Part shown: positions 42,001 to 49,047 of the stretch, piece after piece | Layout: each line of letters begins with the position of its first letter | Numbering within the stretch: position 1 is the first letter of the stretch | NCBI RefSeq assembly: GCF_002564105.1 | Contig: NZ_PDBX01000001.1 | Coordinates: 1-64,000, forward strand | From: Collimonas sp. PA-H2 | Lineage (GTDB): Bacteria > Pseudomonadota > Gammaproteobacteria > Burkholderiales > Burkholderiaceae_D | Length of the DNA stretch: 64,000 nucleotides | Direction of reading: 5' to 3' | Made by a program: the position numbers and the translations under genes | The notes under the pieces: generated by a model | What the model was told of the DNA's origin: nothing | Databases searched by the model: none | What the model saw: only the letters and a program-made list of their open reading frames with translations

Positions 42001-45000
42001 CAGTTCCGCCTGCAGGCCTTGCAAATGCGCGGCAATTTCGGCCTGGACCACTTCCAGGGTGGTGTGATCGCTCACCAGGTGGTGCATCAGGGTCAGCAGC
42101 ACCCAGCGCTGCTGCTCGGTATCGTAGGCAAAGCTGGTGCGCATCATGGGCGCTTGCGACAGATCGAGGCGGGTGAGCCGCGGATCGAAGCGTTCCCGCA
42201 ACTGGCGCGCCACGTCTCCATCCAGGACCAGCTCCTCCTGCACCAGCGGCGCCGTGCGCCACACTACCTGCAGCGGTTCCGGCACGCCTTCCCAGATGAT
42301 GGCGGTGCGCAGCACGTCGTGCCGCTGGATCACGCTTTGTAGGGCAGACAGATAGGTTTCCAGCCGTTGCCGGGTATCGAAACTGGTCATCCCTACCAGC
42401 AGGTAGGGATCGCCCTCCTTGGCCATCAGATGATGGAACAGGATCCCTTCCTGCAAAGGCGCCAGCGGATAGATATCCTGCACATTGGCGGCGCCGCCAG
42501 GCACGCGCTCGACCACGCGCGCAATCTCTTCGCTGCTCAGGCTCACCAGCGGCAGCATCGCCGGTGTAATCTGTTCGCAGCCGGCCGGGATCAGGTTGGC
42601 CGGCACCGCCACCAGACGGCTTTCCGTGCCGACCGATGCCGCCAGTCCGGCCAGGGTCGGCGTCGCGAACAATGCCCGCACCTCGGCCGGCAAGCCTTGC
42701 CGGCGCATTCTTTCCATCAAGCTCACCGCCAGCAACGAATGACCGCCCAGCGAGAAGAAATTGTCATGACGGCCGATGCGCTCGATCTGCAGCAGCTCCG
42801 ACCAGATCGCCGCCAGCGCGATCTCAGTCTCGCCTTGCGGCGCTTCATAGCTGCTCGCCGCATAGGCGTCGCTGGCCGGCGCCGGCAGGTTCTTGCGGTC
42901 CAGCTTGCCGTTGGCCGTCAGCGGCAAGGCGTCCAGCGTGACATAGGCGGCCGGCACCATGTAGTCCGGTAGATTCAGGCTCAGGTGCGCCCGCAAGGTC
43001 TCGGCATCGACTTCTCCATTGACCACAATATAGGCCACCAGGCGCTTGTCGCCCGGGATATCTTCGCGCGCAATCACCACCGCTTCGCGGATGACGGGAT
43101 GGGACGCCAGCTGGGTTTCGATCTCGCCCAGTTCAATGCGGAAGCCGCGGATCTTGACCTGGAAGTCGTTACGCCCCAGGTACACCAGCGTGCCGTCGGC
43201 CTGCCAGCGCGCCAGGTCGCCGGTCTTGTACAACCTTGCTCCAGGCGCTGGCGAGAAACAATCAGCCACGAAGCGTTGTTCGGTCAGCTCCGGTCGGTTC
43301 AGATAGCCGCGCGCCACGCCGGCGCCGCCGATATACAGCTCGCCCGGCACGCCGACCGGCGCCGGCTGGCCCTGGGCATCCAGCAGATACACGCTGAGAT
43401 CCGGTATGCGCACGCCAATCGGACTGACGCCGCCGCGCACGGTATCGGCAGCGTCAATCGGCTGGTAAGTGACATGGACCGTGGTCTCGGTGATCCCGTA
43501 CATATTGATCAGGCGCGTGGCGCAACCCTGGTTCTGTGCGTACCACGGGATCAGGGTCGCCGGTTCCAGTGCTTCGCCGCCGAAGATCACATGCCGCAGC
43601 TGATGCGCTTCCGCGTCCTCGCCTTGCGCGGCAATCAGCTGGCGGAAGGCGCTTGGCGTCTGGTTAAGGATGGTGACTTTCTCGCGGCATAGGAGGCGAT
43701 AGAAATCTTCCGCCGAACGCGCTGTTTCCAGCGGCACCACCAGCAGCCGGCCGCCATGCAGCAGCGCGCCCCAGATTTCCCATACCGAGAAATCGAAGGC
43801 GAAGGAATGGAACAAGCTCCAGACGTCTTCTGCGCCAAAATGGAACCAGGCATCGGTGGCGGCAAACAGGCGCGTCACATTGCGATGCTCGACCATCACC
43901 CCCTTCGGCGTGCCGGTCGAACCAGAGGTATAGATCACGTACGCCATGTCCGATGGCGCCAGATGACTATTGTCGGGATTGTGCTCCGGATAGGCAGTCC
44001 AGCTTGGCGCTTGCAGATCCAGCAGCGGCAGGCCGGCGGCAATCGTCGCTTTCACCTGCAGCCAGCCGCCTTCAATTCCCTCCTGGGTCAGCACTACCCG
44101 TGGTGCGCTGTCGTTCAGCATGTGCGCCAGGCGATCCGCCGGATAGGCCGGATCCAGCGGCACATAGGCCGCACCCGCCTTCAGCACGCCCAGCAAAGCC
44201 ACCACCATGGCCAGGCCGCGCTCGACGCAGATCGCCACCCTGTCGTCCGGCCTGATGCCCAGTTCGCGCAGATAGTGCGCCAGCTGGTTGGCCTGGCGAT
44301 TCAGTTCGGCATAGCTCAGTTGCGCCGGACCATGCACTACCGCCACGGCTTGCGGCGTCTTTTCCACCTGCGCCTCGAACAGTTGCGGCAACAATTGCCC
44401 AGGGTGCTGCGCCTGGGTCGCGTTCCAGTTGTTCACAATTTCATGCCGCTCAGCCGCAGGCATGACGTCGATGCTGTTGATGGCGCGTTCCGGCGTCGTT
44501 TCCAGCGCCGTCACCAGCCCTGCCAGCGCCGTCTGCATGAAAGCGCAGACGCGCATTGCCCCTACCGCGGCTGTCACTTGCGCGGTCAAGGCGAAATCGG
44601 CCCCCAGGTCGTCGACCGACAGGCTCAAGGGATAGTTGCTGCGCTCTTCTCCCGAAATCTGGGTAATTCCTTCCCAGATCGCCTGTTCGGCAGGCGCGGG
44701 GGCGCCAAGCGTGCTGTGACGATAGTTGAGCAAGGCCGAGAACAAGGGCTGCGGCGCGGCAATCGCGCTGGCCCGTTGCGCCAGCGCCAGCGAGGCATGT
44801 TCATGTTCCATCAGTTGCGCCAGCAAGGCGTGGGTGCGGCGCGCGCTGGCCGCCGCTGCTTGCCCATCGATGCTGACCCGCAATGGCAGCGTATTGATCA
44901 GCAAGCCCATCATGCGGTCGGCGCCCTCGCCGCCCTGCATGCGGCCGAACAGCACCGTGCCGAATACCACATCGCTGCGGCCGGCGACCCGCGCCAGCAC

Positions 45001-48000
45001 CTGCGCCCAGGCCAGGTGGCAGAGGCTGGCGGCGCTCACGCCCAGCTGTCGCGCCTGCTGCCGCAAACGCTGCGACAGCGCCGCGCTGAGCCGCACGTGG
45101 CCTTCTTCCAGGCCGCCGCCGTCGCCGTGCACTTCCAGCAAGCCGAACGGCGCCGTCGGTTCGTCGACCCCCGCCAGCATCTGGCGGAAAAATGCTTCAT
45201 GCATCTCAGTGCTGGCGCCCAACCTGGCTTGCGCTACATAATTGCGGAACTGCAGCGGCGCCGGCAGCTGCGCCTGCTGGCCTTGCAGATACGCCCCGAT
45301 CTCGGCGTGGATGACTTCCAGGGTGGTGTGATCGTTGATCAGGTGATGCACCAGGGTCAGCAATACCCAGCGCCGCTCTACTGCATCGTAGGCGAAGCTG
45401 GTGCGCATCAAGGGCGCCTGCGTCAGGTCCAGCCTGGTATGACGCGGGTCGAAGCGCGCGCGCAGCTGGCCGGCGACATCGCCATCGGCTGGATCGAGGA
45501 TCAGTTCTTCACTCACCAGCCCTGCGTTACGCAATACGACTTGCAGCGGTTCCGGCACGCCTTCCCAGATGATGGCGGTGCGCAGCACGTCGTGCCGCTG
45601 GATCACGCTTTGTAGGGCAGACAGATAGGTTTCCAGCCGTTGCCGGGTATCGAAACTGGTCATCCCTACCAGCAGGTAGGGATCGCCCTCCTTGGCCATC
45701 AGATGGTGGAACAGGATCCCTTCCTGCAAAGGCGCCAGCGGATAGATATCCTGCACATTGGCGGCGCCGCCAGGCACGCGCTCGACCACGCGCGCAATCT
45801 CTTCGCTGCTCAGGCTCACCAGCGGCAGCATCGCCGGTGTAATCTGTTCGCAGCCGGCCGGGATCAGGTTGGCCGGCACCGCCACCAGACGGCTTTCCGT
45901 GCCGACCGATGCCGCCAGTCCGGCCAGGGTCGGCGTCGCGAACAATGCCCGCACCTCGGCCGGCAAGCCTTGCCGGCGCATTCTTTCCATCAAGCTCACC
46001 GCCAGCAACGAATGACCGCCCAGCGAGAAGAAATTGTCATGACGGCCGATGCGCTCGATCTGCAGCAGCTCCGACCAGATCGCCGCCAGCGCGATCTCAG
46101 TCTCGCCTTGCGGCGCTTCATAGCTGCTCGCCGCATAGGCGTCGCTGGCCGGCGCCGGCAGGTTCTTGCGGTCCAGCTTGCCGTTGGCCGTCAGCGGCAA
46201 GGCGTCCAGCGTGACATAGGCGGCCGGCACCATGTAGTCCGGTAGATTCAGGCTCAGGTGCGCCCGCAAGGTCTCGGCATCGACTTCTCCATTGACCACA
46301 ATATAGGCCACCAGGCGCTTGTCGCCCGGGATATCTTCGCGCGCAATCACCACCGCTTCGCGGATGACGGGATGGGACGCCAGCTGGGTTTCGATCTCGC
46401 CCAGTTCAATGCGGAAGCCGCGGATCTTGACCTGGAAGTCGTTACGCCCCAGGTACACCAGCGTGCCGTCGGCCTGCCAGCGCGCCAGGTCGCCGGTCTT
46501 GTACAACCTTGCTCCAGGCGCTGGCGAGAAACAATCAGCCACGAAGCGTTGTTCGGTCAGCTCCGGCTGGTTCAGATAGCCGCGCGCCACGCCGGCGCCG
46601 CCGATATACAGCTCACCCGGCACGCCGACCGGCACCGGTTCGCCCTGGGCATCGAGCAGATAGATCTGGGTGTTGGCAATCGGTCTGCCTATGTGCAAGA
46701 CCTGGTCCTCCGCCGTCAGGCGGCCGGATGTGGCCACCACGGTGGCCTCGGTCGGGCCATAGTTGTTGATCAGCGAAAACTGCCTATCGCTTTGTGGGTG
46801 AAGGCGCAAGCGGTCGCCGCCGGTCAGCAGATGGCGCAGGTGCGGGTTGCTGATACCGTTACGCATTGCATGCTCCGCCATCGGCGTCGGCAGGAAGCTG
46901 ACATCCAGCGTCTGCTCGCGCCACCATGCCAGCACCGTCGCCGCGTCATGGTCCTGCTCAGGCAACAGCAAGCTGGCGCCGGCGCTCAGGGTCGGCCAGA
47001 TTTCCCACACGGCCGCATCGAAGCCCAGCCGCGCCACGCACGAGCTGCGCTGGCCGGCCCGCACATTGAATGCCGCGCAATGCCAATGCACCAGGTTGAG
47101 CAGGTTGCGATGTTCAACCATGACCCCTTTCGGCGTCCCGGTCGAGCCCGAAGTGTAGATCACGTAAGCCAGGTTCGATGCCGAGAGATGGCTGCTGTCG
47201 GGATTGTGTTCCGGATATCCGCCCCAGCTGGGCGCTTGCAGGTCCAGCAATGGCAAGTCCGGTGCGATCGATGCCCGCGCCTGCAGCCAGCCGCCTTCCA
47301 TCCCGGCCTGGGTCAGCACCACGCGCGGTGCGCTGTCGCTCAGCATGTGCGTCAGGCGTTCCACTGGATAAGCCGGATCCAGCGGCACATAGGCCGCCCC
47401 TGCCTTCAATACCGCCAGCAAACCCACCACCATCGGCAAACCACGCTCGACGCAGATCGCTACCCGTTCATCCGGCTTGACGCCCAGTGCGCGCAGGTAA
47501 TGCGCCAGCTGATTGGCCTGGCGGTTGAGTTGGTCGTAGCTCAGTTGCGCCTTACCCTGTTCCACTGCCACCGCCGCGGGCGTCTGCTCTGCCTGCGCCT
47601 CGAACAGCTGCGGCAGCAAAGCGGCAGGATAGCTGGCCTCGGTCGCATTCCAGCTGCTGACGATCTGGTGGCGCTCCGCCGCTGTGAGCAAAGGAAGCTG
47701 GTCGATCTGGCAGTCGGCGCCAGACAAGACAGACTCCATCAGCAAGGCCATGCGGCTTTGAATGCGGAAGACTTCATCGCGCGTGAAATGGCGCGTGTTG
47801 TAATCGAACACCACCAGCACATCCTGGTCCCGGTGGAAATCCCGGACCGACATTGCCAGCGGCGTCTGTTCGAATCCATGATCCAGCTTGACACCGCTGG
47901 CCAGCCCTGTCCCCATGGGAAAATCAGTATTGAATACTTCAAAGGAAAGCGAGACGTCGAACAGCTGGCGATAGCCGTTTTGGACGACGTTGTGCAGGCG

Positions 48001-49047
48001 GTTGATTTCGGCGATCGGGAAACGCTGATGGCGGTAGCAGCGGCGCAATTCCTTGGCAACCGCCGCCATCGCTTGCGCGAACGGTTGCTGCCGGTCCAGC
48101 GCAAATCCGACCGGAATGATCGACGAAAACATGCCAATGGTGTTTTTTTCACGGGCGTTGCTGCGATTATGTATCGGCACGCCGATGACCACCTCTTCCA
48201 GGTCGGCGACACGGGCGAAATAAACGCTGGTCAGCGCCAGCATGAAATCCGAGGCGGAAAAACCGTGCCCGGATGCAAACGCCGTCATCTTTTCAAACAG
48301 CGGACGCTCGATTGACCAATACACCTGTTCGCTGGGAGCCAGCGTTTTTGCTGCAAGCGCGCTGTCGCCTGCGACCAGTCGCGCCGGCAGCTGGGCGAAA
48401 CGCTGGCGCCAGAATTCCTTGTCGAGCGCAAAGCGCGCGGAAGAGAAATAGTCCTGGTCCTTGGCAATGAAATCCAGGTAGGACGGTGCGGTTTCAGCCA
48501 CAGTGCCGTCCAGCCCCAGCAGCCGATTGTATGCGCTGGCAATACCGGCAAAACTCAGCGAAGTGCTGATGCCGTCGGCGACCAGATGGTGGTAGCACAG
48601 CAGCCAGTAGTAACGCACAGGGCTTATGCGTATCAATTCCATTTTCCACAGCAGCCCGCCATACAGATCGAAGGGTTGCTTGAATACCTGTTCCATATGC
48701 TGCCGCGCATGCTGGTCGCCATCGGCTTCACTGGAAAAATCCAGCACCGGCAAGACAAATTCCAGCGCGGGCAAAACCTGTTGCTGCGCTACACCGCCAG
48801 CTTTGACCAAGATCAGCCGGGATGCATCGTGTGCCATTGCGAAATCGCGGATCGCCTGCTCCAGCAGGTGCGGATCGATGGCGGCATCGATCCGCACCGC
48901 CAGGCCGATGTTGTAGTAAGGGATGCCTGGATTGAGCATCTGGTCCAGCCACACCACCTGCTGCACGGAAGAGAGCTCATGGACGGTCGCTGACGCACCG
49001 TTGGACAAAGGATCTGATACAGCTGTTGTTTCAACCGAATTCGACAT
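32173..49047 (-). CDS. five-module nonribosomal peptide synthetase with terminal thioesterase
   Basis: This 5,624-residue cytoplasmic assembly line has domain order C-A-T, C/E-A-T, C/E-A-T, C-A-T, C-A-T, TE. Carrier-domain phosphopantetheine serines are at about 1013, 2104, 3178, 4245 and 5302, all in GGHS. The TE nucleophile is Ser5429 in GWSFGG. Beginning with a condensation domain rather than A-T suggests acylation of the first residue. Pocket residues read by alignment to GrsA predict Leu, Thr, X, Ser, X, with D-residues at 1 and 2. A moderate AGAGG precedes the ATG. An MFS gene is divergent upstream; no MbtH or phosphopantetheinyl transferase gene is in the window. The product is not known to me. 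Confidence 0.95.
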   Translation of the reverse strand: MSNSVETTAVSDPLSNGASATVHELSSVQQVVWLDQMLNPGIPYYNIGLAVRIDAAIDPHLLEQAIRDFAMAHDASRLILVKAGGVAQQQVLPALEFVLPVLDFSSEADGDQHARQHMEQVFKQPFDLYGGLLWKMELIRISPVRYYWLLCYHHLVADGISTSLSFAGIASAYNRLLGLDGTVAETAPSYLDFIAKDQDYFSSARFALDKEFWRQRFAQLPARLVAGDSALAAKTLAPSEQVYWSIERPLFEKMTAFASGHGFSASDFMLALTSVYFARVADLEEVVIGVPIHNRSNAREKNTIGMFSSIIPVGFALDRQQPFAQAMAAVAKELRRCYRHQRFPIAEINRLHNVVQNGYRQLFDVSLSFEVFNTDFPMGTGLASGVKLDHGFEQTPLAMSVRDFHRDQDVLVVFDYNTRHFTRDEVFRIQSRMALLMESVLSGADCQIDQLPLLTAAERHQIVSSWNATEASYPAALLPQLFEAQAEQTPAAVAVEQGKAQLSYDQLNRQANQLAHYLRALGVKPDERVAICVERGLPMVVGLLAVLKAGAAYVPLDPAYPVERLTHMLSDSAPRVVLTQAGMEGGWLQARASIAPDLPLLDLQAPSWGGYPEHNPDSSHLSASNLAYVIYTSGSTGTPKGVMVEHRNLLNLVHWHCAAFNVRAGQRSSCVARLGFDAAVWEIWPTLSAGASLLLPEQDHDAATVLAWWREQTLDVSFLPTPMAEHAMRNGISNPHLRHLLTGGDRLRLHPQSDRQFSLINNYGPTEATVVATSGRLTAEDQVLHIGRPIANTQIYLLDAQGEPVPVGVPGELYIGGAGVARGYLNQPELTEQRFVADCFSPAPGARLYKTGDLARWQADGTLVYLGRNDFQVKIRGFRIELGEIETQLASHPVIREAVVIAREDIPGDKRLVAYIVVNGEVDAETLRAHLSLNLPDYMVPAAYVTLDALPLTANGKLDRKNLPAPASDAYAASSYEAPQGETEIALAAIWSELLQIERIGRHDNFFSLGGHSLLAVSLMERMRRQGLPAEVRALFATPTLAGLAASVGTESRLVAVPANLIPAGCEQITPAMLPLVSLSSEEIARVVERVPGGAANVQDIYPLAPLQEGILFHHLMAKEGDPYLLVGMTSFDTRQRLETYLSALQSVIQRHDVLRTAIIWEGVPEPLQVVLRNAGLVSEELILDPADGDVAGQLRARFDPRHTRLDLTQAPLMRTSFAYDAVERRWVLLTLVHHLINDHTTLEVIHAEIGAYLQGQQAQLPAPLQFRNYVAQARLGASTEMHEAFFRQMLAGVDEPTAPFGLLEVHGDGGGLEEGHVRLSAALSQRLRQQARQLGVSAASLCHLAWAQVLARVAGRSDVVFGTVLFGRMQGGEGADRMMGLLINTLPLRVSIDGQAAAASARRTHALLAQLMEHEHASLALAQRASAIAAPQPLFSALLNYRHSTLGAPAPAEQAIWEGITQISGEERSNYPLSLSVDDLGADFALTAQVTAAVGAMRVCAFMQTALAGLVTALETTPERAINSIDVMPAAERHEIVNNWNATQAQHPGQLLPQLFEAQVEKTPQAVAVVHGPAQLSYAELNRQANQLAHYLRELGIRPDDRVAICVERGLAMVVALLGVLKAGAAYVPLDPAYPADRLAHMLNDSAPRVVLTQEGIEGGWLQVKATIAAGLPLLDLQAPSWTAYPEHNPDNSHLAPSDMAYVIYTSGSTGTPKGVMVEHRNVTRLFAATDAWFHFGAEDVWSLFHSFAFDFSVWEIWGALLHGGRLLVVPLETARSAEDFYRLLCREKVTILNQTPSAFRQLIAAQGEDAEAHQLRHVIFGGEALEPATLIPWYAQNQGCATRLINMYGITETTVHVTYQPIDAADTVRGGVSPIGVRIPDLSVYLLDAQGQPAPVGVPGELYIGGAGVARGYLNRPELTEQRFVADCFSPAPGARLYKTGDLARWQADGTLVYLGRNDFQVKIRGFRIELGEIETQLASHPVIREAVVIAREDIPGDKRLVAYIVVNGEVDAETLRAHLSLNLPDYMVPAAYVTLDALPLTANGKLDRKNLPAPASDAYAASSYEAPQGETEIALAAIWSELLQIERIGRHDNFFSLGGHSLLAVSLMERMRRQGLPAEVRALFATPTLAGLAASVGTESRLVAVPANLIPAGCEQITPAMLPLVSLSSEEIARVVERVPGGAANVQDIYPLAPLQEGILFHHLMAKEGDPYLLVGMTSFDTRQRLETYLSALQSVIQRHDVLRTAIIWEGVPEPLQVVWRTAPLVQEELVLDGDVARQLRERFDPRLTRLDLSQAPMMRTSFAYDTEQQRWVLLTLMHHLVSDHTTLEVVQAEIAAHLQGLQAELPAPLQFRNYVAQARLGGDIEVHEAFFRQMLGDVDEPTAPFGLLEVHGDGGGLEEGHVRLSAALSQRLRKQARQLGVGAASLCHLAWAQVLARVAGRSDVVFGTVLFGRMQGGEGADRMMGLLVNTLPLRLNIDTQGAAASVRHAHALLAQLMEHEHASLALAQRASAIAAPQPLFSALLNYRHSVLGEASAAEQAIWEGITQISGEERSNYPLSLSVDDLGAGFALTAQVTPMVGAMRVCSFMAQALAGLVTALEATPECAISSIDVMPAEEKHQVIKAWNATQVQHPAQLLPQLFEAQAAKAPQSVAVVHGPAQLSYAELNRLANQLAHHLRQLGVKRNDRVVLQLERSLSLVVAMLAVLKCGAAYLPVDASLPEERKIFMAKDSSASVLLAFSGDHWPVQAALTRINLDQIPASAYAADNLTPGGDDETIAYIMYTSGSTGQPKGVLVPHRGVKRLVLENGYAAFDASDRIAFAANPAFDASTMEIWGALLNGGRVVVIDKEVFLDPLQLAGKLEQQGITTLFLTTAVFNQCAAIVPEAFSRLRFLLTGGERCDPAAFARVLEAGKPQHLIHCYGPTEATTYATTYEVTAIVAAEATVPIGRPIASTQVYLLDAQGEPVPVGVAGEIYIGGAGIARGYLNREELTAERFIPDRFGGRPGALLYRTGDLARWQGDGNLVHLGRNDFQVKIRGFRIELGEIEAKLASHPAIREAVVMAREDSPGDKRLVAYIVANEEIAAAALRSYLSVSMPEYMVPAAYVSLAELPLTRNGKLDRKNLPAPEAEAFAVSGYAAPEGATEAVMAAIWSQLLRVGRIGRHDNFFSLGGHSLVAVQMISRIRQAFDIEVAISTLFAHPVLLDFSAQLLAGASSVRPPLTVASAAEREQLSFAQQRLWFLEQMGGVSHAYHIPLGVQLRGELDRVALVQALERLVFRHEALRTSFVAMEGQAAIQRVAAAELSHFQLLEHDLRHHPEREEECERLLVEEASKPFDLARGPLIRGLLLQETRTQHTLLITTHHIVSDGWSTGLLLDEISALYNAYLLGQHDPLPALAVQYPDYAAWQRRWMSGAVLEQQTAYWKHRLTGAPTLLELPTDYPRPAQQDYAGASIETTLDAALTRKLKALSQRHGSTLYMTLLSSWALLLGRLAGQDDVVIGTPAANRSQQEVEGLIGFFVNTLALRIHLPEQATVATLLEHVKQQSLAAQHHQEVPFEQVVEHANPVRSMAHSPLFQAMFAWQNAPQGRLQLSGLELTPLALRQVTAKFDLTLSLGEAGEVVAGSLEYATALFERGTVERYLGYWHRLLEAMASDDTQQIASLPLLGETERQTLAAWNATETRYPERESLLHQLCEAQAARTPDAVAVEQGGQQLSYAELNRQANQLAHYLRELGVKPDDRVAICAERSLEMVIALLAVLKAGAAYVPLDPAYPAERLAHMLSDSAPRVVLTQAGIAGGWQQVKASIAADLPLLDLQAPSWSGYPWHNPDSSHLTPSDLAYVIYTSGSTGKPKGVMNEHRGVVNRMLWMQQAYGLQQHDVVLQKTPFSFDVSVWEFFWPLMIGAKLVMARPEGHKDPAYLSEIIRSAGVTTLHFVPSMLQVFAAHDQAAACSSIVRVMCSGEALPASLAHSFHALLPHAQLHNLYGPTEAAVDVTAWTCVAGDGRSAIPIGKPIANTSIYVLDALGEPTPPGVAGELHIGGVQVARGYLNQPELSAQRFVADRFSQVAGARLYKTGDLARWQADGNLLYLGRNDFQVKIRGFRIELGEIEAQLTLHAAIREAVVIAREDVPGDKRLVAYIVLNCVDNEEVNAEALRAHLSVNLPDYMVPAAYVTLTALPLTANGKLDRTNLPAPDGAAYAANAYAAPLGETEIALAAIWSELLKIERVGRHDNFFSLGGHSLLAVQMISRLRQTFGVEVALSAVFMHPFLADFAAGLSGSDTSIRPVITIASGAEREQLSFAQQRLWFLEQMGEVRQAYHVPLALQLRGELDRVALVQALERLVFRHEALRTSFAAADGKDVGRDVIQRVKAADLGHFQLLEQDLRHHPERDAERERLIAEEAATPFDLAQGPLIRGRLLQETRTQHTLLITMHHIVSDGWSIAVLLNEISALYNAYRQGEHDPLPPLAVQYPDYAAWQRRWMSGTVLEQQTAYWKENLAGAPSLLELPTDYSRPLQQDYAGAWITTALDQDLTKKLKALSQRHGSTLHMTLLSSWALLLGRLAGQDDVVIGTPAANRNQQEVEGLIGFFVNTLALRIRLPEQATVGTLLEHVKQQSLAAQQHQEIPFEQVVEHTHPVRSMAHSPLFQVMFAWQNAPQGKLQLPGLELTQLPYQQVTAKFDLTLSLEESGDVIAGVLEYATALFERGTAERYLGYWQCLLQAMVSDDSRQIASLPLISATERERIVTSWNQTDAVNPAPLLPQLFEAQAAQTPDAIAAVHGAHQLSYAELNRQANQLAHHLRQLGVRRNDRVALQLERSLPLIVAELAILKCGAAYVPLDPALPDERKIFMAKDSGASVLLALSDGHWPAQAALTRINLDQVPASAYAADNLAPGGDDETIAYIMYTSGSTGHPKGVLVPHRGIKRLVLENGYAAFDVSDRIAFAANPAFDASTMEIWGALLNGGRVVVIDKEVFLDPLRFADALEQQGVTTLFLTTAVFNQCAAIVPDAFSRLRFLLTGGERCDPAAFARVLAAGKPRHLIHCYGPTETTTYATTYEIAAIDLAQGTIPIGRPIANTQVYLLDAQGEPVPVGVAGEIYIGGAGVARGYLNREELTAERFIADRFSGRAGALLYRTGDLGRWQGDGNLVHLGRNDFQVKIRGFRIELGEIEARLALHPAIREVVVMARQDNLAERRLVAYIAVNEDVSVETLRSYLSASMPEYMVPAAYVTLAVLPLTANGKVDRKRLPAPEADAYAVGGYAAPEGEIEVALAEIWSELLQIARIGRHDNFFALGGHSLSILQVVTLLKKKGVRISASDVFTYPTVAALAQHIAQLNPLETENAAVLVRAGGRQRPLFLMHEGSGLLIYAHMLAVHVDPGIPVYGLPPLPPEETPLLSVGSMATRMLELIRAVQPSGPYRLAGWSFGGVLAYEVAQQFIKDGEQVEFVGLFDTHCSIGDDDEREEKLGDKQLMLTLLEAAASNDPLLRGAMDQLKAIAADVDIQTLLQMARRSGLFPAGFSLQGLLQLMENSRTIIRAYSDYKAQPIAVPVHYYSAVGDTVNEPLRGWGEVLSELQLRLFPVPGTHQSMMISPHIEVFAQVLNIALQPARLEGKVATLQL
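33028..36174 (-). other. NRPS module 5: LCL-type C-A(unassigned, same as module 3)-T
   Basis: The condensation domain starts LSFAQQRLWFLEQMGE with HHIVSDG at about 4438. The adenylation pocket D,A,M,F,L,G,C,T,Y,K is identical to module 3, so both load the same amino acid. The carrier serine is about 5302 in the FFALGGHSLSILQV context typical of a carrier before a thioesterase. Confidence 0.7.
36178..39375 (-). other. NRPS module 4: LCL-type C-A(Ser)-T
   Basis: The condensation domain starts LSFAQQRLWFLEQMGG and has HHIVSDG at about 3367, the ordinary L-to-L type without the dual motif. The adenylation pocket D,V,W,H,M,S,L,V,D,K is the serine code with one conservative change (M). The carrier serine is about 4245. 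Confidence 0.75.
39388..42525 (-). other. NRPS module 3: dual C/E-A(unassigned)-T
   Basis: The dual C/E motif HHLMAKEGD is at about 2205, and the second motif HHLVSDH starts at 2322. The adenylation pocket reads D,A,M,F,L,G,C,T,Y,K, with FDASTMEIW and LFLTTAVFNQ around it. This resembles small aliphatic (Val/Ile-type) pockets but matches no code I know with certainty. The carrier serine is about 3178. Confidence 0.65.
42269..43293 (-). repeat. 1-kb near-identical internal repeat, copy A (end of module 2 into module 3)
   Basis: It encodes the C-terminal part of A2, carrier T2 and the start of the C/E3 domain. By direct comparison it differs at one position (42433) from the copy 3,273 bases to the right; that change is synonymous (His codon). 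Similarity drops sharply at both ends. Confidence 0.85.
42598..45795 (-). other. NRPS module 2: dual C/E-A(Thr)-T
   Basis: The condensation domain opens with YPLAPLQEGILFHHLMAKEG followed by D. That contains the extra HH[I/L]xxxxGD motif (His1114) diagnostic of dual condensation/epimerization domains. The second motif is HHLINDH (1234-1240), DH instead of DG. The adenylation pocket D,F,W,N,I,G,M,V,H,K is the threonine consensus. The carrier serine is about 2104. The leucine from module 1 should be epimerized here. Confidence 0.75.
45542..46566 (-). repeat. 1-kb near-identical internal repeat, copy B (end of module 1 into module 2)
   Basis: It is the partner of 42269-43293 and encodes the C-terminal part of A1, carrier T1 and the start of the C/E2 domain. 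The adenylation pockets (Leu versus Thr) lie outside the repeated block. Confidence 0.85.
45868..49047 (-). other. NRPS module 1: C(starter)-A(Leu)-T
   Basis: The condensation domain (residues about 20-450) has intact HHLVADG at 153-159. As the first domain of the line it is a candidate lipo-initiation domain. The adenylation domain (about 478-975) has the pocket residues D,A,W,F,L,G,N,V,V plus the invariant K, the well-known leucine code. The carrier serine is about 1013. Confidence 0.75.

Noticed and set aside
43756..48315. Long plus-strand frames (619 and 685 codons) opposite the NRPS
   Set aside because: They mirror the NRPS repeats, including identical duplicated segments, and have shadow-frame composition.
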